Below, piece by piece: positions 17,638 to 26,287 of a stretch of DNA of 64,000 nucleotides. Every line of letters starts with the position of its first letter. The stretch's first letter is position 1. The notes under the pieces are model-generated. The model did not search any database. It saw nothing but the letters and a program-made list of their open reading frames with translations, and was not told the origin of the DNA. The position numbers were made by a program, and so were the translations under genes. The stretch comes from JANSWP01 sp041941305 (GTDB lineage Bacteria; Bacteroidota; Bacteroidia; Chitinophagales; Saprospiraceae): contig JBGTQJ010000039.1 in NCBI GenBank assembly GCA_041941305.1, forward strand, positions 20,094 to 84,093, in the 5' to 3' direction.

Positions 17638-18735
17638 TTAAACTAGTACATACCGCTTACCAGGTAAAGGTCTAACTAATCCTTTAAATTCCAATTCCAA
17701 TAGCAGGGAAGCAATTTCAGCATAAGAAATTTGAACTTCATAAGTCAGTTTGTCAATACCAACTTCATCTTCCTGGTGAATGAGATCGATAATTTGTTTT
17801 TCATGTTCGGAAAGGTCGATAAATAATTTGGCTTGTTCTGGAGTTTCTACTTCACTACTTGCTTTCCAATGAAGTACTTGGGCAATGTCCTCTACATTAT
17901 CGATGAGTTTTGCCTGGTGAGTTTTGATTAAATGATTGCAGCCTTGAGAAGCTTTGTCTTTAAGCCTTCCGGGAATGGCAAAGACTTCTTTATTATAATT
18001 TCTGGCATATTTGGCTGTGATGACAGATCCTCCTTTTAGGGCAGTTTCAATGACGAGCAAACCATCGCACAAGCCGGCGACTATTCTATTTCGCATGGGA
18101 AAATTTTCCCTGTCGGGTTGCACTGAGCTGGGGTATTCTGTTAACAAGCCACCCTGACCAATCATTTCCATTGCTGTTTTTTGATGCTGTGGTGGATAAA
18201 TTCGTCCCAAGCCATGTCCCAAAACTCCAATGGTTTCCAGACCAACTTCCAAACTTTTTCGATGTGCTGTAATATCAATGCCAAAGGCTAAACCGCTAAG
18301 AATAATAGGGTTGTATTTGGTCAATCCTTCGATAAATTCTTCACAATTGGAAATGCCCTGTGGAGATGGTTTTCGAGTGCCTACTATTCCAATGATTCGA
18401 TCTTTATTCAGATCAGCATTGCCTTTATGAAATAGTAGAACAGGGCAATCGCGATAGGATTTTAACCTGTTTGGATAGCCTTTATCGAGATAAAATAGGG
18501 GCTTGATCCCATTGTTTTCAATAAAATCAATTTCTTTTTCAGCTTGGTTTAATACATCTTGGGTGAGAATATGATGAGCGGTTTGTTCACCAACGCCTGG
18601 TACCTTCAATAATTCTTTTTTTCGAGCCTCAAAAACTGCCCTTACCCCGCCACAATAACTTATCAGGTTTTTTGCGGTCACTGCTCCTACAAGTGGAATT
18701 TTCGTAATTGCAATTTTATAAAGTAGATCTTGCAT
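17638..18735 (-). CDS. dprA: DNA-processing protein DprA
   Basis: The 365-residue product loads RecA onto incoming single-stranded DNA during natural transformation. An N-terminal helix-hairpin-helix region (LLKVPGVGEQTAHHIL) precedes the Rossmann-fold core, with IVGTRKPSPQG, SGLAFGIDITAH, and the late MRNRIVAGLCDGLLVIETAL. A C-terminal winged-helix (about 300-365) ends the protein. The length and order are normal. No other competence gene is adjacent. Confidence 0.93.
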   Translation of the reverse strand: MQDLLYKIAITKIPLVGAVTAKNLISYCGGVRAVFEARKKELLKVPGVGEQTAHHILTQDVLNQAEKEIDFIENNGIKPLFYLDKGYPNRLKSYRDCPVLLFHKGNADLNKDRIIGIVGTRKPSPQGISNCEEFIEGLTKYNPIILSGLAFGIDITAHRKSLEVGLETIGVLGHGLGRIYPPQHQKTAMEMIGQGGLLTEYPSSVQPDRENFPMRNRIVAGLCDGLLVIETALKGGSVITAKYARNYNKEVFAIPGRLKDKASQGCNHLIKTHQAKLIDNVEDIAQVLHWKASSEVETPEQAKLFIDLSEHEKQIIDLIHQEDEVGIDKLTYEVQISYAEIASLLLELEFKGLVRPLPGKRYVLV

Positions 18736-18848
18736 TTAGGTAGTTACTAATTCTTTTGGACTTTGACGGATGCTTGTAGTATTTTTACAATATCAAACAA
18801 AACAAATTCTGATGTGTTGCCAATTAATTCAGCCCAAAAATCAAAAAT

Positions 18849-19346
18849 ATGGCTCAAAATAGGAAAGGATTGTTACCAAAAGTTGAAATGTTGATCATCG
18901 CAGCGCTTTTTGTGGCTGCCCTGGTTATCATTTTAAAAAAATGTGAATCGAATTCACAACGATTTACCCAAACCCAGGAAGAAGACTTGCAAACTGCAGC
19001 AGCTGTAGATACAAGCATTCAGGATACTTCAGCGAATGTTGCTGCTCCAAAACCCAAGGAGGATCTTTTTAAAATGTGGGAATACTCCAGATTATTTATA
19101 ACAATTGATGGTTTGAATTTGAGAAAGACTCCGGATTTGAATGGAGACCTAATAGTCAAATTGCCCTTATTCGAAGAGGTCTTTTTTCTCAATGAAGTTA
19201 CCGATTCGACCTACCAAATCAATCTTGGCTATGAGGTAGCAGAGGAGCCCTGGGTAAAAATCAGAACGAAAAAGGGGCATGAAGGTTGGGTCTATGGAGC
19301 AGGGGTACATTATTATAAGAAAAAAAGAGCTGGGGTTTTGGAATAA
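18849..19346 (+). CDS. Membrane-anchored SH3-domain protein
   Basis: The 165-residue product has one membrane segment at residues about 12-31 (MLIIAALFVAALVIILKKC). An acidic, Thr/Ala-rich linker follows, then a C-terminal bacterial SH3 domain (FITIDGLNLRKTPDLNGDLI, and EPWVKIRTKKGHEGWVYG). Such domains bind cell-wall peptides or protein ligands. It is followed by two hairpins and then the BatD gene. In other Bacteroidota the Bat operon includes SH3-containing BatE, so the pairing may be functional, though this protein lacks the TPR part. Confidence 0.75.
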   Translation: MAQNRKGLLPKVEMLIIAALFVAALVIILKKCESNSQRFTQTQEEDLQTAAAVDTSIQDTSANVAAPKPKEDLFKMWEYSRLFITIDGLNLRKTPDLNGDLIVKLPLFEEVFFLNEVTDSTYQINLGYEVAEEPWVKIRTKKGHEGWVYGAGVHYYKKKRAGVLE

Positions 19347-19355
19347 ACCACTGTT

Positions 19356-19442
19356 CTTCAGCGTCCCCTGCCCTTCGGGAGACACTGAAGCAAACACGCA
19401 AACGTTATAATCAGTGTCTCTCGAAGCGGATGCTGATTATAA
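19356..19442. terminator. Pair of hairpins between SH3 gene and batD
   Basis: Hairpin one has arms CTTCAGCGTC (19356-19365) and GACACTGAAG (19381-19390). Hairpin two has arms at 19405-19418 and 19429-19442 (TTATAATCAGTGTC against a near complement). The two share the CAGTGTC/GACACTG core, so alternative pairing between them is possible. Confidence 0.55.
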
Positions 19443-19452
19443 ACTACTCCAA

Positions 19453-21180
19453 ATGAACATGCAAAAACACTTTTTCATATTGCTCAATTTGTGTTGTTTT
19501 CCCATGCTTGTTTTTGCTCAGGGTGCAATCAGCTTTGATGCAGAAGTAGATGATTGGAAGGTAGAGGTGGATACCGAATTTGAAGTTCGATTTGTCTTGA
19601 AAAATGTCGGAGGGTCAAACTTTGAACCACCATCCTTTCAAGGGTTTCGGGTCGTGTCTGGTCCCAATGATATAGCAGGTGCCCGAATAGAAAAAGGTAT
19701 TGTGAAAAAAGAACTGGGTTATTCTTATGGTTTGAGGGCGAACAACCCCGGAAAGTATATAATCGAAAGCGCCAGCATTGTTTCAAATGGTAAGGTGCTG
19801 AAAACCAATCCATTGGAAATAGAAATTGTGGGTAAGCAACAACGAGATGTTGTTTTTTTGAAAGCTATTCCAGACGCTCCTTCAGCTTATCTTGGGGAAC
19901 AATTTCAAATTAAATACAAGTTTTATTATGCCGTAAGTGCCAAGCCATTGTCTATTTTGAAAGAATCGGAGTATCCGAAGTTTTTTGCCCAATTTCTGGA
20001 TAAATTTGATGCAGATAGAGGAGAAGAATTGATAGACGGCAAAACCTACCTTTCCTATTTTGTGAAAATGGTTTCTTTATTTCCACAACAAGCTGGTGTA
20101 GTGACAATAGATTCGTTACAATTAAAGGTGAATATTGAGGCAAATTCGGGAGGGTCAAATAGTTTTTTTCTTCGTCAAAAGAAAAGAAATGTGTTGGTAA
20201 CTACTCAACCGTTTGAGGTGAACATTCTTCCGCTTCCCGGCAATGCTCCGGATTTATTTGGTGGAGCAGTCGGGAAATACGTTTTTTATGCAGGGACAGA
20301 ACAAAAGGAAATATCAACAGATGAAGCCTTAAAAATTACCATGCTCATTAACGGTAATGGCGATCCAAAACGTTTGATGGCTCCTGAAATCGCTTTCCCG
20401 AAGGATTCTTTTGAAGTTTTTCCACCTAAGGTTATAGATGAGCGGGTTTATGAGGAGGACGACCAACTCAAAATAAGAAAGGAAATTCAGTATGTTGCCA
20501 TTCCAAAATTTCCGGGTTTGTTTACCATCCATCCACAATTTTGCTACTTTGATACAGATAGCCTCAAGTATGTAGTGCTAAATGTAGATCCAATTAGCAT
20601 TTCTGTTTCCCAGGGTGCCAATGTTGCAGCAATTAATTTTGGAAGTCCGGAAAAAAAGAAATCCGAAGTAGATATTCGACCCATCGCCTTAAAATCCAAT
20701 TTAGGGAAAAGAAGTAATACCTTCTATGGCTCAATGCTTTTTTGGATATTGACCATTTTACCTTTTGTGGTTTTTGCTGGATTGATTGTTTACAAACAAG
20801 TGTTAATTAGGAGAAAAAATATCGATCCGGTCTTGGTAAAACAAAATGAAGCGAATCAAATTGCTCTTCAACGATTGAAAACTGCCAAAACATTCCTGGA
20901 AGCGCAAAAAAGTCGCGCCTTTTATGACGAAATCTCCAAAACTGCTTTGGGTTATGTTGGAGATAAATTGAATATTCCCCTTTCAGAAATGTCTAAGGAA
21001 GGTGTTGGTGAAAAACTGGAAAATCGCTCTGTGAACCCTGTGCATATCGAATCCTTTCTGAATATTCTTCAAACCTGTGAAATGGCATTATTTGCCGGGA
21101 AAGATAATGCTGAAGCAATGAAAGCCGTCTATGAGAATGCATTTGAAGTGATTTCAAAACTGGAAAATCAACTCGCATAA
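19453..21180 (+). CDS. batD: BatD-like membrane protein
   Basis: I choose the ATG at 19453 (next ATG 19459). It precedes a signal peptide of Met-Gln-Lys-His then a hydrophobic run ending VFAQG, giving about 575 residues. The mature part starts AISFDAEVDDWKVEVDTEFE and is a series of Ig-like beta domains, as in BatD (aerotolerance/von Willebrand operon). A membrane segment (SMLFWILTILPFVVFAGLIV) precedes a cytoplasmic helical tail of about 140 residues. Family function is uncertain; Bat proteins are linked to envelope stress and oxygen tolerance. The batA-batC genes are not in this window, so this copy is isolated. Confidence 0.85.
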   Translation: MNMQKHFFILLNLCCFPMLVFAQGAISFDAEVDDWKVEVDTEFEVRFVLKNVGGSNFEPPSFQGFRVVSGPNDIAGARIEKGIVKKELGYSYGLRANNPGKYIIESASIVSNGKVLKTNPLEIEIVGKQQRDVVFLKAIPDAPSAYLGEQFQIKYKFYYAVSAKPLSILKESEYPKFFAQFLDKFDADRGEELIDGKTYLSYFVKMVSLFPQQAGVVTIDSLQLKVNIEANSGGSNSFFLRQKKRNVLVTTQPFEVNILPLPGNAPDLFGGAVGKYVFYAGTEQKEISTDEALKITMLINGNGDPKRLMAPEIAFPKDSFEVFPPKVIDERVYEEDDQLKIRKEIQYVAIPKFPGLFTIHPQFCYFDTDSLKYVVLNVDPISISVSQGANVAAINFGSPEKKKSEVDIRPIALKSNLGKRSNTFYGSMLFWILTILPFVVFAGLIVYKQVLIRRKNIDPVLVKQNEANQIALQRLKTAKTFLEAQKSRAFYDEISKTALGYVGDKLNIPLSEMSKEGVGEKLENRSVNPVHIESFLNILQTCEMALFAGKDNAEAMKAVYENAFEVISKLENQLA

Positions 21181-21186
21181 GCGACC

Positions 21187-23316
21187 CTATTGCACAATCA
21201 CTTTCTGCATCCCAATTTTCCTGTTCTGTTCAAATTCAAAGAAATAAATCCCGCTTTGCAAATCTTGCACAGAATAGTTGAAAACTTCATGCTCAATTTC
21301 CCCTTCATCTACCTTTCTTCCAAGAAAATCAATTACCCAAAATTTGATAGGATGCTCTGTCTCTTCCTGCACTTGAATAGTCAAATAGTCATTTGTGGGA
21401 TTCGGGAATATTTGAATCAGCTCACTCAAACTGCGTAAATCTAAACCTGAAGTACCTTCGATAAAACCACTAACCAGATGTGAGTAATTCTTGGAGCCAT
21501 CCAAATCAATTTGTTCCAGACGATAATAATACAATTGCCCTTTTTCAATTCCAATGTCTTCAAAATCGTAATCAGTAGGACTGGATGCATTGCCTTGCCC
21601 ATCTATCCAGCCAATGTTTTCAAATTGAACTGCGTCTTCTGAACGCTGGATGTAAAAGCCCTGATTATCCATTTCTTGTGCTGTTGTCCATTCCAGTCGA
21701 ATAGAATTGTCCAGAGGAGTAGCAGCGAGGTTGATTAAATCTACTGGAAGAAAAGTGGAAGTCATTGTAAAAGTGATTTCGCCACTGCAAGCTGCATTGG
21801 AGGCAGTATTGTTGATGGTTAGGGTATGCCCCAAATCATTGTACCCCGTTGAGTTTTCCCAAACATCGTTGCTATTTGGCAATTTATTAGCCAGGCGAAT
21901 GGCGAATTCGGAACGACTGTAAATGGAGGCTTGGGGATCTGGGAGGTTTAACAAAACATCATAAGTCCCTGTGGGCATTCCTGAAGGGATACAAAGGGTG
22001 TGATTGATGGAATAAGATGAAGCACTTGCCAGCCAAAAACGCGGATCATCTGTCAATTGGGCATACCAAATTGTACTGGTGCTGGTATTTCTTAAAATCA
22101 GTTCTAGTCCTCGCGGATTGAAAGGCGCTGCATATCCCAAATTCTTCAATGAAATATTTGCGGTTATGACTTGATTCGGTTGAGCTTCATCGGAGTAAGT
22201 ACCACTTTGCAATTCAAACCGGTAGCCCAGTTCTTTCAGGATATCATCCATACATGTGCCGACCCAGTCATTATTGACATCGTTGTTGTACTGTGAATTG
22301 AGATAGGAATAATTCATGCGTTTTAGTTCTGTATCTCCGTAAGCATCCATGTGTGAGGCTGCGCAATCATTGTAGGGATTGTATTCAAAGCAAGTTTCAC
22401 CGCCTACCGCAACATATTCTGCATCCTGGTCAAAGTAGGGTTTCAGATTGGTAGTATCAGATTGGGAACCAGAGCCATCGTTGCCGTAATCGAAATAGGT
22501 TCCAAAATCGTCTGCACTTGCTAAGAGGCAGTCATTGTGGAAACCAATTCTTGCAATATCACTTCCGTTATGCGCCTGACCAACAGTAATAGGTGCGCTA
22601 TTGGTTGGGGCATTGATGCCATAAATGGTTCTTTGCTTTTTTTGAGGATATCGTACTTGTACCATTCGATTCGATGGCACCACATTCAGCATGGAGTCCA
22701 GCACGTCAATCCTGTCTTGCCAGTTGGCATTGGTGTATTTAAAAGGAGACATGGAGGCGTCACCAAAATAGTCGGTATAATAGTTTTCTCCCCAAACGCC
22801 TATAAAGCCCATTTGAATAGTTGCAAGTACATCTTCATTTGCCTGTAAAACAGATTTGAGCTGTCCTAAGTGGGTCAGTACCCAGTTTTTGGAAGCATCT
22901 CCATAGGGAGGACAAATCCAGTTGCCACAAGAATCATCTACATCAATGGTATAGGCAAACCGCGGTATCAGCTTCACCCCAGCCGTTCGGGCAGCATTGA
23001 AATCCAATTGCATATTATTCAAAAAAGTGCTGGAAATATTGGAATTCACAAAGTCATCCAGAATAAAATATCGAAAGACTAAAGAACTGTAGATCTGGTA
23101 GCTTGCCGTTGGCGGTGTGTGTTGACTTCGATAGGTAGCGATAGTAGCTGCATTCAATAGTGAATAGCTACTTGCCTTGGTTTCTGAATAGCGATAAAAG
23201 CCTCTTTCTGGGTTTACAAAGTCATCTGTGTTGCTCAAATAATTGATGGTGGTGGTTTGACCAGGACAAAAATTTAGAAGGCATAATCCGACAATAGTAT
23301 TGATTATTTTTTTCAT
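21187..23316 (-). CDS. Secreted DUF4874/DUF4832 protein with T9SS type A sorting domain
   Basis: The 709-residue product has a signal peptide (MKKIINTIVGLCLLNFCPGQ). Residues about 20-190 match DUF4874 (FVNPERGFYRYSETKA), and about 195-500 match DUF4832. These are barrel-like domains of presumed glycoside-active secreted proteins. A fibronectin-like module follows (the LPVDLINLAATPLDNSIRLEW type seen before many sorting domains). The C-terminal 75 residues are a type A sorting domain (IQIFPNPTNDYLTIQV ... LQSGIYFFEF). It should cross the outer membrane through the T9SS. It converges with batD with 6 bp between stops. Confidence 0.85.
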   Translation of the reverse strand: MKKIINTIVGLCLLNFCPGQTTTINYLSNTDDFVNPERGFYRYSETKASSYSLLNAATIATYRSQHTPPTASYQIYSSLVFRYFILDDFVNSNISSTFLNNMQLDFNAARTAGVKLIPRFAYTIDVDDSCGNWICPPYGDASKNWVLTHLGQLKSVLQANEDVLATIQMGFIGVWGENYYTDYFGDASMSPFKYTNANWQDRIDVLDSMLNVVPSNRMVQVRYPQKKQRTIYGINAPTNSAPITVGQAHNGSDIARIGFHNDCLLASADDFGTYFDYGNDGSGSQSDTTNLKPYFDQDAEYVAVGGETCFEYNPYNDCAASHMDAYGDTELKRMNYSYLNSQYNNDVNNDWVGTCMDDILKELGYRFELQSGTYSDEAQPNQVITANISLKNLGYAAPFNPRGLELILRNTSTSTIWYAQLTDDPRFWLASASSYSINHTLCIPSGMPTGTYDVLLNLPDPQASIYSRSEFAIRLANKLPNSNDVWENSTGYNDLGHTLTINNTASNAACSGEITFTMTSTFLPVDLINLAATPLDNSIRLEWTTAQEMDNQGFYIQRSEDAVQFENIGWIDGQGNASSPTDYDFEDIGIEKGQLYYYRLEQIDLDGSKNYSHLVSGFIEGTSGLDLRSLSELIQIFPNPTNDYLTIQVQEETEHPIKFWVIDFLGRKVDEGEIEHEVFNYSVQDLQSGIYFFEFEQNRKIGMQKVIVQ

Positions 23317-23339
23317 AGTTAGGATCGAGTATTGCAGGT

Positions 23340-23650
23340 TATCAGGTATACGGGGTGTGGGGCAGGGCTGTTAAGTTCTCCCCCCACACCCCAGGGCTGT
23401 TAAGTTCTATGCTAATAAAGTTAAAAGTCAAAATGATAAATNNNNNNNNNNCCCGCACCCCAGGGCTGTTAAGTTCTATGCTAATAAAGTTAAAAGTCAA
23501 AATGATAAATGTAAAATGTAAAAGTTCACATTTTCTAAGAATTTCGTTATCAGGTCTTTATGAATGCCCAAACTTTTAAATTTATCATTTTACATTTTAC
23601 ATTTTGACTTTCAATAATAGAACTTAACAGCCCTGCCCCACACTCCGTCT
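23340..23650. repeat. Composite repeat with direct and inverted copies around an assembly gap
   Basis: CAGGGCTGTTAAGTTCT occurs three times on the plus strand (about 23362, 23391 and 23461). It occurs once inverted near 23616-23633, giving a long hairpin. GGGGTGTGGGG/CCCCACACCCC words form a second, inner palindrome. The unit with ATGCTAATAAAGTTAAAAGT is duplicated either side of the N run. It fills the 398-bp gap upstream of the DUF4832 gene and contains no gene. Confidence 0.8.
23442..23451. other. Ten-base scaffold gap (N run)
   Basis: Ten Ns lie between two near-identical copies of a ~50-bp unit, so the assembler could not resolve the number of tandem copies. The true length here is unknown. 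Confidence 0.95.
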
Positions 23651-23714
23651 CCTTGCCACTCCCAAAATCCAAAAAAATAAATTTAAAACCAGACAAAATC
23701 CTTTGAAATCAGCT

Positions 23715-24134
23715 TTACAAATTCCACTCTTTACTGGTTCGGTATACTACCCCTTTAAATACAGCTACAATTTCGGCTTCTCTTTTGACAATGACGCGAT
23801 ATACGCCAATTTTATTTGATTTGGTTTCTTCTTCTGCACAGGCAGTTATGATGTCTCCTTCATGGAGAGGTTTTGTATGTGATATGGAAGTTTCAACTGA
23901 AACCGTTTTTCGACCATGAGAATTGCAGGCAAATGCCAAAGCACTGTCTGCCAGGCAATAAGTGATGCCGCCATGTGCAATGCCAAAACCATTCAGCATC
24001 TCCTTTCGAACCTTGAGTTGTAATACGGATTTTCCAGCATCGTCTTCCAGTCGCTCAATGCCCAACCACTGACTGAAGAAATCCTTTTCCATCATTCGAT
24101 CCACGACCTTGGTAGCAAGTTGCTTTGGTGTCAT
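23715..24134 (-). CDS. PaaI-like hotdog thioesterase
   Basis: I start at the ATG at 24134 (MTPKQLATKVVDRMMEKD), giving 139 residues. The 25 codons upstream translate a hairpin region. The hotdog signature GFGIAHGGITYCLADSALAF and the later SVETSISHTKPLHEGD are those of PaaI/hydroxyphenylacetyl-CoA thioesterases, in which the Asp of the CLADSA helix activates water. It hydrolyses acyl-CoA esters, probably aromatic. No phenylacetate genes are visible nearby, so the substrate stays open. The hairpin at 24149-24168 lies just before the start. Confidence 0.85.
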   Translation of the reverse strand: MTPKQLATKVVDRMMEKDFFSQWLGIERLEDDAGKSVLQLKVRKEMLNGFGIAHGGITYCLADSALAFACNSHGRKTVSVETSISHTKPLHEGDIITACAEEETKSNKIGVYRVIVKREAEIVAVFKGVVYRTSKEWNL

Positions 24135-24148
24135 AAAAAATAAAGTAC

Positions 24149-24168
24149 CACGGTTCTCCAGAACCGTG
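24149..24168. repeat. Short perfect hairpin before the thioesterase gene
   Basis: CACGGTTCT and AGAACCGTG pair perfectly around CC. It lies in the 5' leader of the thioesterase, 15 bp before its start, and may act in the leader RNA. Confidence 0.45.
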
Positions 24169-24261
24169 ACTCCGAAACAATGTTTTCCAAAATCGTAACC
24201 AGCGTACAATCGATTAACAGAAGTTCTAATGGTACCATGGTCACTGCTCTGGAGAGCCCTG

Positions 24262-24702
24262 CTACGGGGTTTTTATAAAATTTTGAATAGCAAATAGAGT
24301 TTTGTCCTTAAAAACGCGAAGCCAATATACTCCATTAGCCAATTTTGAAACATCGAGACTTTCAAAACCTACAGCAGTTTGATGTGCCAAAACTTTCCCG
24401 CTAACATCCAAAATTTCAATTTCGAAACGACCTTCCTTTGCAATTGTCAGGAAATTGAAAACTGGGTTGGGGAATATGTCGAGGACTTCAAATTCCTGAG
24501 CTGCGGTATTATTTAAATCATCTATAGTGATTAAGAAAGTCTTATTTGTAACGTTTTGTCCCGTTTCCATTCCGCCTGCAATGATGAATTGATTATCAGC
24601 AATTTTCGCGACACCACGTAAATCCATAATCGAAGGAATCAGTCCAAAAAGCTGTGTCATATGTCCGGAACCTGGGTTGTAAATGGATATTCTATCCAGA
24701 TT
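24262..24702 (-). pseudogene. C-terminal fragment of a kelch-like T9SS type A protein
   Basis: The frame encodes one kelch-like repeat (DLRGVAKIADNQFIIAGGM) followed by a complete type A sorting domain (LDIFPNPVFNFLTI ... LANGVYWLRVF). It has no signal peptide, and the first ATG (24660) falls inside the repeat. The frame stays open upstream through NLDRISIYNPGSGH to the stop codon of the O-antigen ligase (24703-24705). The 5' part of the gene is therefore missing. I read it as the tail of a longer secreted protein cut off when the polysaccharide genes came to lie next to it. Confidence 0.7.
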
Positions 24703-26133
24703 TTACTTTTCCTTCACCTCCAATTTCTTCGATTCTCTTTTATTTTCCAAATCTATATTAACCAAGACAGCTAAACAGACAAAAAAGAAGGGCCCAACCT
24801 TATCTGTCTCTACCATATCATTGATAATCAATAAGGAATTAATGATGACCATCGTCATTAAAAAGACCATGACCAAGCCTTTTCGCGTTGGATCTTTTGT
24901 TTGATGATAAATATGCTCCCCTTTGATCAAAAAGTAAAAACAAAGCCCCATAAAAATCAGAAATCCTGGAGTGCCCTGTTCTACAAAAACCATCAGGTAG
25001 TAGCAATGAATCCCGGAATTTTCCGGATTCTCACTCACATATGTTCTAAAGCTCGTAACAGTATAGCCTTTGTAGTATTCTGTAAAAGTCCCGGGACCAA
25101 AACCAGTCAAGGGTTCTTTCTGCAACATATATGCTCCAGCTATCCATCGATAGACCCGTTCCATCGTGGAGATGTCCTTCCCCTGAAAAGTGGCAGCTAC
25201 CAGATTATCAAAGCTGACGTGTCGAATTGTTTTTTCATAAGTTGGAGAGTAATAGAGGTAATTATTATTTGTTGCCATAAAGGTTACACCCAGGATACCA
25301 ATTGCCACAGCCAAGCCAATCGCCACTTTCATCAACCGACGGCGTATGATATACCAGGCACCTAATGCAATGATGATGCCTCCGTAGGCTGCTCTTGTAT
25401 AGGAAAAATTGATGCCCACTAAAACTAAAATGGTTGCACCTACAATAAACCACCACTTGAAAGAATACTTTTGATACCAACTTCTGGCATACCAGAGTAA
25501 TGGAACAAACAAAGCCATCAAACAAGCATAATTCACATGGTTTCTATAAAATGGTCGTACTGCTTTATCTACCAATTTAAAAGCAAAGCCTTGAGTCGCT
25601 TGTCTTGCCAATACATATAAAATGGTCAAACATAGCGGAATCACAATCACCCAAAACAATAACTTGATATCTTTTTCCTGCTTCAACAAGCCAGCTGCCA
25701 TAAAGTAAAAAACAGCCACATACCAGAGTTTAGCCAGGAAAAATTTAAGAGAGATAAAGACATCCTGAGAGGTGATGGCTGTCACAAAAATCCAGCCTAC
25801 ATGGAGCAATAAAAATAAGGTGATTGGATGCCTGGTAAAGCTACCGCGCAATTCCTTCCCTTGTTTTAGAAAATGTAAGACATATACCAGCATAAGTCCC
25901 ACAATCAAAGGTTCAGTAGGCAAGTCTGTCTGAAACCCACCAGGCAAGGCTACCTCTGTAGAAAAAGGAATCAGCGCAAACAGAAAGAAAAAAATCGCAC
26001 GAAAATCTACCGTTGTCCAATAAACCAGAATCAAGAAGGCAGGTATTCCCGCCAAAAACAAATAGTTGGTCGCCACTGCCACCACAAAACTGACGAGGGT
26101 AATGCCCCCGAAAATTTTGAGCAAAACAGACAT
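24703..26133 (-). CDS. O-antigen ligase / polymerase family membrane protein
   Basis: The 476-residue product has about 10-12 membrane segments and the Wzy_C region. The central motif INFSYTRAAYGGIIIALGAW and the large outer loop containing LTGFGPGTFTEYYKGY match the WaaL/Wzy superfamily. It joins or ligates polysaccharide repeat units on the periplasmic side. It follows the Wzz-like gene with a repeat hairpin between, and is the last gene of the exopolysaccharide set. Sequence alone does not tell ligase from polymerase; the Wzz neighbour favours a polymerase. Confidence 0.85.
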   Translation of the reverse strand: MSVLLKIFGGITLVSFVVAVATNYLFLAGIPAFLILVYWTTVDFRAIFFFLFALIPFSTEVALPGGFQTDLPTEPLIVGLMLVYVLHFLKQGKELRGSFTRHPITLFLLLHVGWIFVTAITSQDVFISLKFFLAKLWYVAVFYFMAAGLLKQEKDIKLLFWVIVIPLCLTILYVLARQATQGFAFKLVDKAVRPFYRNHVNYACLMALFVPLLWYARSWYQKYSFKWWFIVGATILVLVGINFSYTRAAYGGIIIALGAWYIIRRRLMKVAIGLAVAIGILGVTFMATNNNYLYYSPTYEKTIRHVSFDNLVAATFQGKDISTMERVYRWIAGAYMLQKEPLTGFGPGTFTEYYKGYTVTSFRTYVSENPENSGIHCYYLMVFVEQGTPGFLIFMGLCFYFLIKGEHIYHQTKDPTRKGLVMVFLMTMVIINSLLIINDMVETDKVGPFFFVCLAVLVNIDLENKRESKKLEVKEK

Positions 26134-26195
26134 TTGCTGCTCTGAATAGGATATGGTGCTTGGTTGGTTGATGTTCGGTTGTCGGTTGTCGGTTG

Positions 26196-26286
26196 TCGGT
26201 TGTCAGTTGTCTGTTGTCGGTTGTCTGTTGTCGGTTGTCTGTTGTCTGTTGGTCGTAAAAACCGACAACAGACAACTGACAACCGA
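26196..26286. repeat. Long hairpin of GTTGTCGGTTGTC words
   Basis: The 27-base arms 26196-26222 and 26260-26286 are exact reverse complements (TCGGTTGTCAGTTGTCTG...). Additional tandem GGTTGTC units run from 26161. It lies between the Wzz-like and ligase genes, and its right arm ends one base before the Wzz-like stop codon. The words recur at 27416-27487, 44238-44294 and 59669-59757. Confidence 0.88.
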
Positions 26287-26287
26287 A

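Noticed and set aside
26161..26286. CRISPR-like appearance of regularly repeated GGTTGTC units
   Set aside because: Units are only 6-8 bp, degenerate, without unique spacers of constant length, and no cas gene is present. The structure is a hairpin.
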